From the NCBI RefSeq assembly GCF_003597395.2, contig NC_133777.1:58043560-58107559 (forward strand): 64,000 bases of DNA, given 5' to 3'. The translations under genes and the position numbers were made by a program. Positions 32,374 to 43,900 of the stretch are shown piece by piece. This DNA comes from Chelonoidis abingdonii (lineage: Eukaryota; Chordata; Testudines; Testudinidae). The notes beneath the pieces were generated by a model that did not search any database, was not told where the DNA came from, and was given only the letters and a program-made list of their open reading frames with translations. Position 1 is the first letter of the stretch, and the number at the start of each line of letters is the position of its first letter.

Positions 32374-33629
32374 CTCTCGCGACGCTCCTTGTGACGGGCG
32401 GGATGGCTCGGGTGGCCGCCCCCACCCTTGATAATGCGTGGGTGACGTTGGCCCAGGCTGCTGTTAATACAACATCATTTTGTCTCCCCAGGGTGTATGC
32501 CATTGGTGCCCTTATAGAGACCTGTTTTATTGGTGTCAGTGCCACCTCAGAATCGCTGAAAGCAGCTTCACTGCTGTTTGCCAGCTCTAAGTGCATGAAT
32601 TATTCAGATCTGTATGCTTTGGGAGCACTGGCGCAGGTTCAAAGAGATGCCACCATGTACTCATTTCGCCTGACTAATGTTACCCCCCCTGCAGAGACAT
32701 ATGTATTTTAGAAATGCGACCCGTAATATAGTTGATCATATTAACCAGGAGTTACATTGCCAGACTAGGTTGGATTTATCCTTTGCTTATGGGCATGTAA
32801 GACTACCAAGAGGATGGTTTTTGCTTTTGGGAGAATTGCGTATACCTATGTTCCTGCCAACAGCGCGGGGGGCCCTTGTACTATAGGCCGAGTGACCCCC
32901 TTGATGCTACCGCACCCCCCTGTGAACCATACCCGCCATCGCCGGAATACCATTCCCTTAGACTCCACCTGCAAAGTTGAGGTGACCCTATACTCGGAAG
33001 AGAAGGCAGCAGCCCTCCTGTTTTCTTTGGTGGGTGTACTGGGCATGGTTGCACATAATTATCATGCGGTAGTCCACCTTGCGTGTACGGTTGCCAAGGC
33101 CATTAATTTAACCTCCACTGTTCTTGCCTTGCTCACTCGAGAATTAGGCGAGGTACGCCAGGGCATGTTGCAAAATCGCTTAGCGGTTGATTATTTGTTA
33201 TTGCGGCATGGCCACTCATGCCAGGATTTTGCTGGTACGTGCTGTTTTAATGTTACAGATGCAGGGAGCTCCATAGAGGCAACGTTGAAGGATCTGCGCC
33301 ACTTAGCGGAAGGCATCGGCCAGCAACAGGGAGATTTTTGGCTTTGGTCCTGGTTTACCTCCCTCCGTGGTTGGGCTGCACACCTTGTCCAGGGCCTGTG
33401 CGTTGGCCTCCTGGGTTTTCTGGGCCTTTATGTGTGTTGCGACTTGCTTAGCTTTTGTGGCCTGTGTGGCCGACATTGCTGTTTTCGGGGCCCTACTACT
33501 AGCATCGTTTCAGTCATTTCCACTAGATCAATTTCTGTGTGTCTCTCTCTCTCTTTCCTAGCCTTCGTTTCTGTCTGGCATTCACTGAATTATGGTCTGT
33601 ACTATCAATCTGTCTTTCCATATGACTGA
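32370..33629 (+). pseudogene. env: retroviral env remnant (SU and TM)
   Basis: The likely start ATG (32370-32372) overlaps the pol stop as ATGA. MTLATLLVTGGMARVAA follows and looks like a signal peptide. SU is open to the stop at 32709-32711 with several N-x-S/T sites (NTTS, NYS, NVT). Reading then continues in another frame (about 32700-32815) and returns to the first frame near 32815. TM features lie in one open stretch to 33629: a furin-type RHRR at 32934-32945, a hydrophobic segment (AAALLFSLVGVLGM) downstream, and QNRLAVDYLLL leading into a C-x6-CC motif (33219-33245). A membrane span follows (LVQGLCVGLLGFLGLYVCC, about 33390-33445), then a Cys-rich tail. The C-x6-CC motif is typical of gamma- and alpha-type envelopes. 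In a virus this protein binds the receptor and fuses membranes. Two frame changes and one stop break it here. Confidence 0.85.
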
Positions 33630-34095
33630 GTCATTTCAGCTCTCTGCTCTGCAGAATTATCATGTTGAATTATCATGTCATCTAATATCTTGGCTGCAGT
33701 GTTTATCTATGTACTGACTTCCCATTTTGTTACATACACTTTCTATATGACCTATAGCCACCCACAAAGCAATTCACTTTCATCTGTCCCTGTGGTTTAA
33801 AATAAAACAAAACAAAACAAAACACCTATTTTGTAAAGCTGATGCATCGAGTAATGCCATGTACATATAAATCACACACCTGTCTACTGTCACGTAGATA
33901 TTGCTCTACGATGATCATCATGTCACATTTTCTGTGGATAATGATGATTCAGAAATGGTGTGTCACAGAATACATTAGGCAAGGAACTTGGGTCTTATTC
34001 GCTCAGCTCTAGCTTCAAAGTACTATGCTGAACAATTGACTTTTCTGTTTGGTGGCCGAACCAAAATATAAATTAAAGAAATTGGTTAGGTTCAA
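33630..34095. other. sequence downstream of env; no 3' LTR
   Basis: AT-rich DNA with an (AAAAC)n tract at 33799-33826 and no sequence like the LTR at 29677-30093, so the provirus is truncated on this side. Confidence 0.55.
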
Positions 34096-34099
34096 ATCA

Positions 34100-34345
34100 A
34101 GACTGGATTTTTTTGTTTGTTTGTTTTTCTTACCAAAATGAACAACCAAAAACATTTAATTGGATCAAAATGAAACATTCTGAATGTTGGAAAAAATCGA
34201 AACAAACTATTCTGACATTTCCAAAAAATTTTCTTAGTTCTTCTTTGGCTAAATCTATTCAGCAAATTCAACCCAATTTCATGAAAAATTTTGATGTTCC
34301 TAAAATGGCATTTTTAATTTGCTATTTAATGAAATTTTTTTGCCC
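34100..34345. repeat. AGAGCTGG-family-like A/T-rich repeat
   Basis: Blocks such as attggatcaaaatgaaacat, ttccaaaaaattttc and tcatgaaaaattttgatg recall the interior of the inverted-repeat element at 11504-11759. The ends are not preserved. Confidence 0.3.
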
Positions 34346-34869
34346 TGACTTGAAAAGAGCGTTCTAGAGGTGAAGGGAGTTTGGTGTGTCTTTCCACTCA
34401 GTCCTTAACCTTTTAGCTGATGATTTGGATACTTATCCAGCAAGGATGGGAGTTCGTTGTTTTATGCAGGATAGCAAATCACTACTCAATGGGAATTAAT
34501 TTTTGGCCACTAGCAACATGGACTGGGTTCAAAAGGGTGACTTACAGGTAAAAGGGTCTGTATACCGCTATTGGTCTCTTGAGTACAGCTAGCTGGGAAT
34601 TTTCATCGAAAATGCCAATTCATCGAATCCGAAATGTTTTATGGAAATATACCTGGTTTGAATCACAATCAGGTTCTGGCAGCCCTAGGATTTCCAGCTC
34701 GAGCCAGGGCTTTTAGGTCTTCCAGGTTCGTAGACACAGAGCCTGGAGACTGGCTTTGATTGAGATTGAGATTTAGATGATGTGTATGTTTTAAGAGCCA
34801 TAAAGACTAACGGGGAACTGGGAGCCTAAAAGCCTGGAGAATTACGGCTGAACCAGGATCCTTGGAGCT

Positions 34870-35064
34870 TGGGCTCCCAGGATAAACTTCATTTTGAAAA
34901 TTATGGAATGGAGCATTCTGATTATTTCTAAATGAAATTTCTCTGGATTTTCCTTCCTGGGACATTTTGAAAATTCTACTTTTCAGGCTGAAACACAAGA
35001 CACATTTATTTAGGATTTTGGAATTTCCCAGGCAATGGAAATTTTGACTTTCAACCAGCTCTGC
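34870..35064. repeat. AGAGCTGG-family element, one end kept
   Basis: Runs from ttcattttgaaaattatgga to a clear right end ttgactttcaaccagctct (ending about 35062), the same terminus as at 11759. The opposite terminus is not seen. Confidence 0.45.
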
Positions 35065-35403
35065 TCCCAAGCCTTCTAGTGACCAGTCAGTGTGAAGCAG
35101 TACGTCCGCATGCCATATTTAACTATCAATTTTTAGTTAGAAAGTCCCTGCAGCCTGATAAAATTAGTGTATTCATCAGCTGGCAACTCACGCTCACACT
35201 TAATGTGTGTTTCCCATATTTAAACACATTTTGCTACCAATCTCTGCATAGTCTACAAGGAAAAAGTGCATTGGACTGAACAGAATTGCTATATTTTGGC
35301 TATTTGAATACATAGCTCTGTAATTACAGGGAATAATATTGCAAGAACCCTTGTAGTAAATGGATAGTGTCGTGAAATTGAAACTAGCAATGAACATAGG
35401 CAT

Positions 35404-36857
35404 TTGTGTAGCCAGGGCCGTAGCAACAAAGAACGTGGCCCCCTCCGAACATATGTCCAGGGCCCCTTACCGAAAAAGTCAACGGCATATTTCGATGACT
35501 TTGCCGCGTCTGAGATCACAAGATTCCAAGTGTGAGCTCCACATGGTACATTTACAAGCACGGTCATTTATGTTCTAGCAATGGCGGGCTTTAACTCCTT
35601 ATTCTTTCCTCTCATATATTGCGCTATCATAAGCTTGGCCTCTCATAGGTCAGCAATGTCTCAGTCCTAAGTTGTTTGCCTTTTCCAGAACGTTCCAATA
35701 AGCCCTCACCGTTACTTACCACGAACATTAAGAAACCAAACAAACGCTTCATGAATATTGACACCATCTTCTCCATTGCATTCAACAAGCGTAACACACA
35801 GACATCTGTTCTTCATGTGACATTCGGAGTACAGTTCAAAATACGCTGAATTAATATTTTGCTTTTTTAAGCTCGCTATGTTGGCTCCTGAAATGTTCTG
35901 GCAAGCAAGTTGAATTCAGTCATTTTGGATCTGTGGACTGCAAGGTACTAACATGGTCTTCTGCCTTCATTAATCCTTCTGATAAAGTTCGCTGAGGCAG
36001 TATCATACTTTGCAAGCATATCAAACAGTCCCCAAACGTTGCCATTCGACAGGATCGCCGAGCTTTTCATTACTTCCTCAAGAAATGCCAGTTTCTTCGG
36101 GACAAGAAAATACCGACATAACCATGTCGTTCTCAACAACATTTTTCTCAGAAATTCTTTCTTTCGAAAGCCTGCAATTCGAGTTTGGTCAATAGATGTA
36201 TGGTTTACTATGCCTGACGAACGGTCAACATTTCACTATTACGTCTTGATGACCTTTGCCTTGTTTCATGCTGCTGAAGTCTTTTTGACCGTTGCTGTCA
36301 AGCAGATGTTCCACGATTGTAGCTGGATATGTCGCCAGTGTCAAATAATTTACAACAAAACAAAATGCATCTTTCTAACTGAATCATTAACACGAACGTC
36401 TTATTTTTTCTTGCCATTTGCCATGGTTCGATAGAAATGAGTATTTCGTGAACTCCGTCTTTCCTCGTTAAATGAATTCGTAACTTTCATTCTGCTGCGG
36501 TGGGCCACGTGCAACAATGTCACACACTTGCCTGTCCGATATTATAGACGGCCAATCTCCTGGATCATCAGTCAGTGGTTCAGATTCAGATACTTCTTTC
36601 CCGGCAGCAGCTGGAATATCTGTCACAGTTTGTTTGGTAGAACAACTGGCTTCACCTTCGACCTCACTTGAAGCACTTCTGGATACTTCTGGATATGATT
36701 CGTCGCTGCTAGCACTCTCCGTTTCATGTGCCTGTACCTGTACGTTGGATTGCAGTGCAAAATACGTTGACAACTTTGGCATTTTCTCAAGTTCCTTCTC
36801 GGTGTCTTTTGCTGCCTTTCATTTACTAGCTCCGCTCTTATACATTCTCTTAGACAT
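35404..36857 (-). pseudogene. hAT transposase, N-terminal two thirds (ZMYM1/TTF-type)
   Basis: Minus strand, starting at an ATG at 36855-36857. MSKRMYKSGASK precedes an in-frame stop, then KMPKLSTYFAL begins an open piece (36782-36468) that reaches LTDDPGDWPSIISDRQVCDI and VARGPPQQ. A TTF-type zinc finger follows around 36310-36365 (CCKLFDTGDISSYNRG). KLAFLEEVMKSS with GLFDMLAKYD lies at 36085-35985, QRILNCTPNVT at about 35845-35815, and VPCGAHTWNLVISDAAKSSK with YAVDFFG at 35545-35475. The reading then falls into the element's 3' terminal region (ggccccctcc, gtagccagggccgtagc, 35404-35470). The region normally encoding the last third, with the hATC domain, is deleted. The DxTPD-type block where family members carry a conserved Asp reads NCTPN here. 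Stops and frame changes occur throughout. The order and spacing fit the TTF-finger hAT family annotated in vertebrates as ZMYM1-like. Confidence 0.8.
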
Positions 36858-36951
36858 CACAAAGCACGCTTCTGCATTGGAAACGATAAAAAACTAAACA
36901 ACTAAATTAATAATATTTATCCGCCGACCGCCATTATGAACGCAAATACAC

Positions 36952-37030
36952 ATTCTTCTTCGAGTGATTGCTCATATCCATTCCAGTAGGTGTATGTGCC
37001 GCGCGTGCACGTTCGTCGGAAGACTTTTAC
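36952..37030 (+). repeat. DIRS-type element 5' terminal fragment
   Basis: cattcttcttcgagtgattg, ctcatatccattccagtagg, gccgcgcgtgcacgttcgtc and ggaagacttttac are, from memory, the start of the high-copy turtle element whose body lies at 41442-44690. The fragment ends abruptly at 37030 and abuts the 5' side of the hAT remnant. Confidence 0.5.
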
Positions 37031-37384
37031 AAGGTTTATACATTTTGATGTTTTCTATGAAGCGGAAGGAACATATCCACATTTCTATCTAACACAGGCA
37101 TCTTTTCTTGGACTAGTGAGTTTCACTCTGGAAAGGACATCCCAAGTCTTCACAAGCCACTCATGCAAAGTGTTTTCCATGCCAGTGCTATGCACAGAAC
37201 TCAATCCTGCAAGTTGCTGAGCATTCCTGCCCCAATCCACCAAAGCTCTTCTGTGTCGTTTACTTTAAGCAAGTGAGCCACGCCATTGAAGCCACCTGAT
37301 GCTGACATTCCATCTGATGTTGGCAGTCACAGGGATCTAGATGACCACTGACCACTCCTGTGCTCCTTCCTGCCCATTTGGGGG

Positions 37385-37480
37385 CTGAGTCCTGTTAAAG
37401 CCTATTCTTAACTCACACAATTCGCATGCTTAAAGTTAAGCACATGCTTAAGTACTTTGGTGGATCGGGGTTCGAGAGAT
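37385..37480. repeat. GATCC-group repeat (AAGTTAAGCAC type)
   Basis: ctgagtcctgttaaagccta, then catgcttaaagttaagcaca, tgcttaagtactttggtgga and tcgggg. It shares the aaagttaagcac phrase with 16525-16545. Confidence 0.35.
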
Positions 37481-37591
37481 TAGCACTTTATAGGACTGAG
37501 CTCTAAATGATAAGCAAGGAACAGAGGAAGCAGTAATGATAAATGGGAGTTTATATCCATGTGACGACAAGCATCAAACAGAGCAATTATG

Positions 37592-37662
37592 AGCCTGATC
37601 CAATTCCCACTAACGTCAATATGAAACCTTCCATTGTCTTCAAAAGGCAATGGATCAGACCT
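37592..37662. mobile_element. short palindromic repeat (AGCCTGATCC...GGATCAGACC)
   Basis: agcctgatccaattcccact and aaaggcaatggatcagacct are inverted ends around a self-complementary core (acgtcaatatgaaaccttcc, attgtcttcaaaaggcaatg). A 71-bp member of the group seen at 16454 and 54462. Confidence 0.5.
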
Positions 37663-40600
37663 TATGAGAGAAGGGTCTATCTGATGTCAAAACATAGGCA
37701 CAGTGTTTGAATCAAAATTTTCTCGGTGAGACACTAAAGAAAATTATCTGAGTGTCTTATTTGACCCTCATGGCAGTAATATCAGATTCAGAGGAAAAAT
37801 AATTTCTAGATAGCATTTGTGTTCCAAAGTGAATGGCATATATATTTGCCCTGTGCAAAAATCTTGAGCAGTTCTAACTGTGTTAATGGAGATTCAAAGG
37901 AGACTGCATATCTAGATATTGTACAAAATAATGCATTACTGATGTAGTAGGATGCTAATATTAGTGTATTAGTGACTCACAAGCAGACCTTAAGAAAGTA
38001 TTATGAGAGGCCCCTTGAAGCATGTATTCACCGTAAGCCAGCTCCTATGATCAGAGATAAAGTTTCCCTTTATCTGGAAAGTCACCTATCCTGAGATTCA
38101 CAATGGGTACAACCCTCAGGTCCTAGAGCACTAAAGCTGCTTCTTGAAATAAAAAAGACCCTCTAACCAGATGTCAGTAGTAGAAATCTATATATAATGG
38201 GCAATTTTTTTTTTTGCTAGTTAACATGTGACACAATATCATTCCACAATAAGCCTAAAAGGTTCCCACTGCAGAATTACTCTGGTTTAAGTACATCACA
38301 GGCAGCCTTGAGACAGATGAATCAGCACTTTACTGCCTTAACATACCCCAGACATATTTCTGTGGAGTTCCAGGCTGATGTGAAGACACTTGTACATTAC
38401 TAATCACATTCTTATTTTGTTTTCAATTCTATAGCTATCCTTTTATAGCCTGAGATGCCACTGCCACAGGGACATCTTTTGTGAAATTGTAAGAATTTTT
38501 TACAGTTTTGATATAAATCTATTTTACTTTTTACACATATATATACACTGAAATAAATGTCCAGGAGGTGGGAAGATACAGAGTGTAAAGCTTCTGCCAC
38601 AAAAGCGTGTCAGAATTCAGAGTTAATTTGCCACTTCTAATGCATGAAATTATTATGCCAAGAGTAGTTGACCTTTCCTCTGTGTTCTAGGAAAACTGAG
38701 TGGAAAATTAGTTCAATTCACAACACTCCAGCTTAATTTGTTGCATTTATTCATGAAGAACCAGATACGGATACCATGAGAGTTTTGCCATTGACTATGC
38801 TGGGACAAGGACTAGGTCTAAAATGAATGCATTCATTAATGCACACTTCCAATAACTAAATAGGATACAGTATATTCTAAGCTTCCATTTAGTAAGCCAA
38901 AAAGTCATATGAAAGGAAAAAGGCTTTAATAATATGTAGTTTATGAAGAGAAAAACCAAAAAGCCAGATTGCAGAGCTCTTTTTCATGTTGCTGAGCTGC
39001 AGTGAGGTCAATGGAACAGTTTGACTTAATTGCTCACTGATAGCTATGAATAAGGGTTGCACAATCTGGCCCCAAACTTTTAAACCTGATTGTAATGGAA
39101 AGTCACTAATGGTGATGGGAAAAGATAAATATTTCCTTGGAGTCTCTCCCCAAACCCCACTTCTTCTATATGGCTAATAAACCTTGGTCCCGCCAGCCAA
39201 GTAGGGGTAACATAATACGTGTATGTCGCAAGGAAAGAAAAATGAAAGCAATATCAGGGGACTTAAGAAGAAATGTATCTTCCTCTCTTGTTTTCCATTG
39301 CATTCCCTCTTCTAAATCTGGTCTATATCCCATCTTCTTAAACTAAGCTTCTTAAGACAAGGGCTGTGGGCCAAATACAGAAGTGAGTTTCAGTGGGTCT
39401 AAGTTGGTTCCTTCCACTCATCTTTGCATACAAGTTAAATTCCCTTAGACTTAAAGCTACTTTCTGCCCTGAGTTACACACTGAACCTGTATTGATTTCA
39501 GCGGAGTTGCAAGAGGTTCAAGTCAGGGCAGTATTTGGATACTTACATAGAAACACTAGACACTTATCAGCGTGTAGCTTACACCCCATCTGTTACATAT
39601 CACCTCCGAATGTGGCCCATTGAGCCCAGAGAAGGCTAAGCTATAAAACCCTCAGGGCCAGAAGAGAGGAAGATGGCAGGGAAGGCAGTTATCAGTAGAA
39701 GTGGAAGTTAAAGAAATGCACCATCTGTCCCTTTAATGTGTAAGCCAAATCAGTATGGTCTTCCTTACACATTGAAAACACAACGCGTGGGTCAATTTTT
39801 CCACATCAATCAGATCAGCCTGAGGGCTTTTTATGGATTACAAGCCCGTGGGGAGAACCATTATGGAAAATGGCCTCCTCAAAACTGGTTACAGACAGTC
39901 TTATAAAGCTTAAAACCACAATTTTAATATGCAAATTACATACATCATTTTCTCATTAATTTGTTACAAAATATTTCAAGGCCAAAGCTGATTGGAGCAA
40001 GAGTAAATTTCTTCCATACTAGGCTTTTCCTGTTATTGCTTATCTGTTCTATGCGGTTACATGTTGACAGTAGGCGACTGTTGGGGACTGTTAGGTACTT
40101 TCCACTGCCTCCTCTGTGACCCCCCCCCCCACTCACCCGCATTTGGATAGTCTGGCCAGCCCTGACAGCTTGACATGAGGCCTGGGCCTACAAGGCCTTG
40201 GATAACACTGGATTTTCCCTTACAACATTGAGAAGCAGATGTATGTAGGACAAATAGAATCTAAATTCATGTTTAACTCCCATCACTTTATCTTTATCTC
40301 TGTCTGTAATACACCATGTAGAGTTTGGCAATAATATTACTCTTATTAACCGTGCTGAAATCACTTCATAGAATTCTTTCAGAAGAATTTTAGAGAGATC
40401 CAAAGCCATTTCATGTGAACTCTTGCCTAACACAATTTTGAGTATTATTGAAAATAATTACTTTGAATTCTGAGGATGATGACAAGGATTATTTCTGGTC
40501 AGCATGAGAACTGCTAGTTTGTACTGTAATTGCTTAGTACGTTCCCATTCAAAATTGTTGAAAAAAAGTTTCAGTGGAAAGTTTAGTGGGAAAAAGGTCC

Positions 40601-41215
40601 ACTGAAAAAAGAGCTCTCTTAACTGTAAGAGCTGATAGGAAAGGAGAGACTGCACTGATTCACACTTCAAAACATGTGAATGAAGGACAAATGGCAGGAT
40701 CTGTGTAACATGATACAGGTTTGATGATTTATTTATCCACTATGACAAACAATACAGACCCAAAATTCGATTACCTTTAAATCTTTTCTATTGCATCCAA
40801 GATCATTACTTTATATTACACTAAAGATCATAAGTAATGCCTACATTGCTAATGCCAATTCCTGGCAATGGGACTAATGAAAAAAACAGACAAAGTTTAA
40901 AGCACATGGATTTCAGATAAGACATCCACGTAAAGTGTTCTCCTTATTTAAAACTCAAAAATTTAAAAATCAGACTACAGAAATCTGTCTGATAAGATCC
41001 CCTCTCCATTTGTTCCATGACATATTTATGGATATATTTCTAGGAATGCTCTCTTTTTATGAAGCTAATAAGTACTAACTGCCATAATAAAAACTCTACA
41101 AAGGATATTTTAATGCATATTTTCAAGACACAATAAAGTACAAATCTCCTCATTTTTTTTATTCCTAGTACATATCTAGTCAGCCTGTCTTATTCAGGAG
41201 AGACAGGGCTACACA
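37663..41215. other. long unannotated AT-rich stretch
   Basis: About 3.5 kb with no recognisable gene. A T-run lies at 38206-38216 and a C-run at 40120-40131. Motifs of the CAATGG repeat group appear near 38999-39075 (gaggtcaatggaac, acaatctggccc). Open frames below 100 codons have no motifs. Confidence 0.4.
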
Positions 41216-41341
41216 CAGAGGTGTAGCGAGCGCCCTCCGTACCCTCCGACCGGAGGGGGCCCCTAAAAGTGGCAAAAAAAATGTAAGGTATAACTAGGTA
41301 AGTGACATTTATTGACGCTATTGCACAAAATCCATGTCGTT
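41216..41341 (+). mobile_element. hAT terminus, ends at assembly gap
   Basis: cagaggtgtagcgagcgccc, tccgaccggagggggcccct and aaaagtggcaaaaaaaatg form the end of a hAT family. The same GTAGC...GGCCCCCTCC arrangement closes the remnant at 35404-35470. It is cut off by the N run. Confidence 0.5.
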
Positions 41342-41441
41342 NNNNNNNNNNNNNNNNNNNNNNNNNNNNNNNNNNNNNNNNNNNNNNNNNNNNNNNNNNN
41401 NNNNNNNNNNNNNNNNNNNNNNNNNNNNNNNNNNNNNNNNN
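41342..41441. other. assembly gap (100 N)
   Basis: Exactly 100 N, the usual placeholder for a gap of unknown size. It separates the hAT terminus from the DIRS-type element, so their true distance and any terminal repeat are unknown. Confidence 0.99.
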
Positions 41442-41689
41442 TCAGTCCTTCTTTAACCCGCCGGTCGGTCGTTGACTGTGGAGCGCGGCATAAGCTGTCC
41501 TCCACGTCCCTAGCTTCTCTTCGTTCATTGTTCTGTTTTAGTTTTGATAAGTTCACGTAGTAATAGTATAGTTAATAGCGTTATATTCTAGATGTATATA
41601 GTTAGCGGGTTCGGGGCGCTAGCCCTCTCCCGCCAGCTCATGCCTGTTCGCCAGGGTTCAAACCGTGCTCGCCAGTAAAAAGCCGATCG

Positions 41690-43900
41690 CCACCAGCGAT
41701 CCCCACGATGCCTGCCTGAAGTGCCTGGGGAATTGCACATCTCCGAGAAGTGCCGCATTTGCAAGGCTTCAGACCGAGGACCAAGAGGAGCGAGAGACAG
41801 CGCCTCAACATGCTCCTGATGAAAGTGGCGCTTAACCCTTCGTTCTCGGCACCGAGTGCCGCTTCGGCTCCGGCACCGGATCTCTCTGGTGTCGTGAAAC
41901 GCCACAGGCACCGACCTTCTCCGCACCGGCTCAAGGGAAGACGCTCTCTACGTCCTCTACCCCGGCTAAGCAGCCTCGAAAGAGCACCCGGCGCCGACGC
42001 CGGCCGTGTTGCCGTGCCAGGGACTTCGTCGACTCTGGGCCCGGCAGGTCCGTCGAGTCCGATCTCTCCAGCTCCCCGCCAAGATCTGGGCTAGGAGCTG
42101 ATGGTCCCATCCACGCAGACCTTCGTCGGCCAGGGACCTATCGCTTTAACGGAGTCTGTGCTGCCCCAACCCCCCCACCGCGGTGCGGGTTCTGCAATCA
42201 AAGGGCAAGCTAACGCCAATGCGGCCACGCCCTGGATCTCCGACTCAGCACCGTCAAGATCTCGGCACCGATCTCGAATCCCGAGGGAGGTCTACACTCC
42301 CGTCGACGCCGTCGCAGTCCTGGCACCGCTCTCACGACGCACGCGGTCGTACTCGCGGGCGGTCGTCTCGCGCCAGTCTCGATACTCCCGGCACCATTCT
42401 GGCTCCACCAGCGTACCGGCACCGGAGACTTGAGGAGTCGTTCCCGCCATTAACGATCCAGATCCGGTCGAACCTCCCGGCACCAAGCTGGTGGCAGGTC
42501 CCGGTCTCGATTGCGGCACGTATGGCTAATGGCACCCGATCTCCGGCACCGAGGAGTCTTCCCCGTCTGCAGCGCGGGACCCGTACCACTCCCATCGTCT
42601 CCCCTGGCCCCTCTCGCCAGGGTCTGTCTTTCCACGGCGGACAGTGTGTACCTAGAAGCTGAAAGACCCACCGCCCTCTTCTTCCGAGGGTAGCAGGAGC
42701 ATGGTCCGCAGCAGTGGGGCTTCTGGACCCCCTGGGCGATCATACAAGCCCAGGGCCCTCAGCAAATTCCCCACGATCGTCTGTCTCAGAGCACAGGGCT
42801 CCGAGGCTACTTCTTCACCGCCCTCCCCCATCCGGAAGAGCTGTCATCTCATCCTCTGGATGCGAGCTCCCGCAAGAGTCAGAAGCGGTGCGCCAGTCAG
42901 AGCCGCCACCAACCTGCTCCTGCCAGGTCTCTCTCGTCATCCTCCCCAGATGCAGGCGGTGGTGGGGAGACGACATCCACCAGTCCCCCCCCCCACTGAC
43001 TCTCAGGGCACATCAGGATCTTCTCAGTGTCGTGGCGCAAAATATGAACATCCAGGCTGAGGAGGTCTCCGAGATCGAGGACCCGGTTGTGAGCATACTC
43101 TCGGCGGATCGCGCCCAATCGTGTTGCACCTGCCCTTCATAAGGACCATCCAAGCGCACATGCCACCAAATCTGGCAGTCACTCGGCTTCCGTTCCCGCC
43201 GCTGCTCGGGGTGGGAGCGTAAATACATGGTCCCTTCGAAGGCTATGAGACTATATGTCTACACCTCGCCCCCGTGTTCCCCGTCATTCAATATCTGTGA
43301 ATGAGAGGAACACCATGGACAACAAACCTCGGCCCCAAGTCTAAGGAGGCGAGGCGTATGGACCTGCTTGGCCGGCAAGGTCTATTCCCGCAGGAGCCGT
43401 TGCAGCTTGCGGTCTCAACCAGCAAGCTCTGCTCAGTCCTACTCGTACAACACCTGAGCTGCGGCTGATAAGTTTAAGGATGCTCCTCCGCCAAGACGCT
43501 CGTCAGGAGATTCGCCGCTTCTCCTTGATGAGGGGAAAAAGGTTCTAACACCGCACTCCCTACAGGCGGCTTGGACGCTGCGAGACTCGGCTGCCGAGGA
43601 CTCTGCCTCTCGGAGTCACATGGCGCCGCATCTCGTGGCTTCAGGTCTTGGCCTTTCCGGAACTCACAATATACCATCCAGGACCTTCCCTTTGAGGCCA
43701 GGGCTGTTTTCGGATAAGACTGGACCCTCGGCTGCAAAGCCTCAAGATAATAGGGTCAATATGCATGCCCTGGGGATGCATACGCGGGTAACCCAGCGTA
43801 GACCATTCAGGCCTCAGCAGCAGCACAGGCCTTACCCACAACCCAGGCAAGGCAGGACTTTGCCAGCGGCGAAATAGGAAGGCAGGCGCAGACAATCGGG
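41690..43900 (+). pseudogene. DIRS gag-like ORF1, LAP2alpha-related, broken
   Basis: Read across frames. A zinc-knuckle-like C-x2-C...H-x4-C-x2-C module lies at 41707-41765 (DACLKCLG, then HISEKCRICK after a 1-bp shift), followed by a basic stretch (41750-42094, FRPRTKRSERQRLNMLLMKV). An Arg/Ser/Pro-rich middle (42183-42662) ends near a helical segment HQDLLSVVAQNMNIQAEEVS ... DPVVSILSAD (43006-43110). The C-terminal domain is scattered over 43380-43880 (LLDEGKKVL, NIPSRTFPLRPGLFSDKTG, DNRVNMHALGMHTRVTQRRP). The mammalian nuclear protein LAP2alpha is thought to derive from such a gag, so database hits to LAP2-like proteins are expected. Several frameshifts and stops show it is inactive. An active copy would bind RNA and nucleic acid in particle assembly. 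Confidence 0.65.

Noticed and set aside
33799..33826. (AAAAC)n tract as a poly(A) tail of a retroposed gene
   Set aside because: No retroposed coding sequence precedes it; a simple repeat is sufficient.
42183..42662. Arg/Ser-rich frame resembling a splicing factor RS domain
   Set aside because: Sits in the middle of the DIRS gag region, and alternative frames there are equally rich; no RRM.
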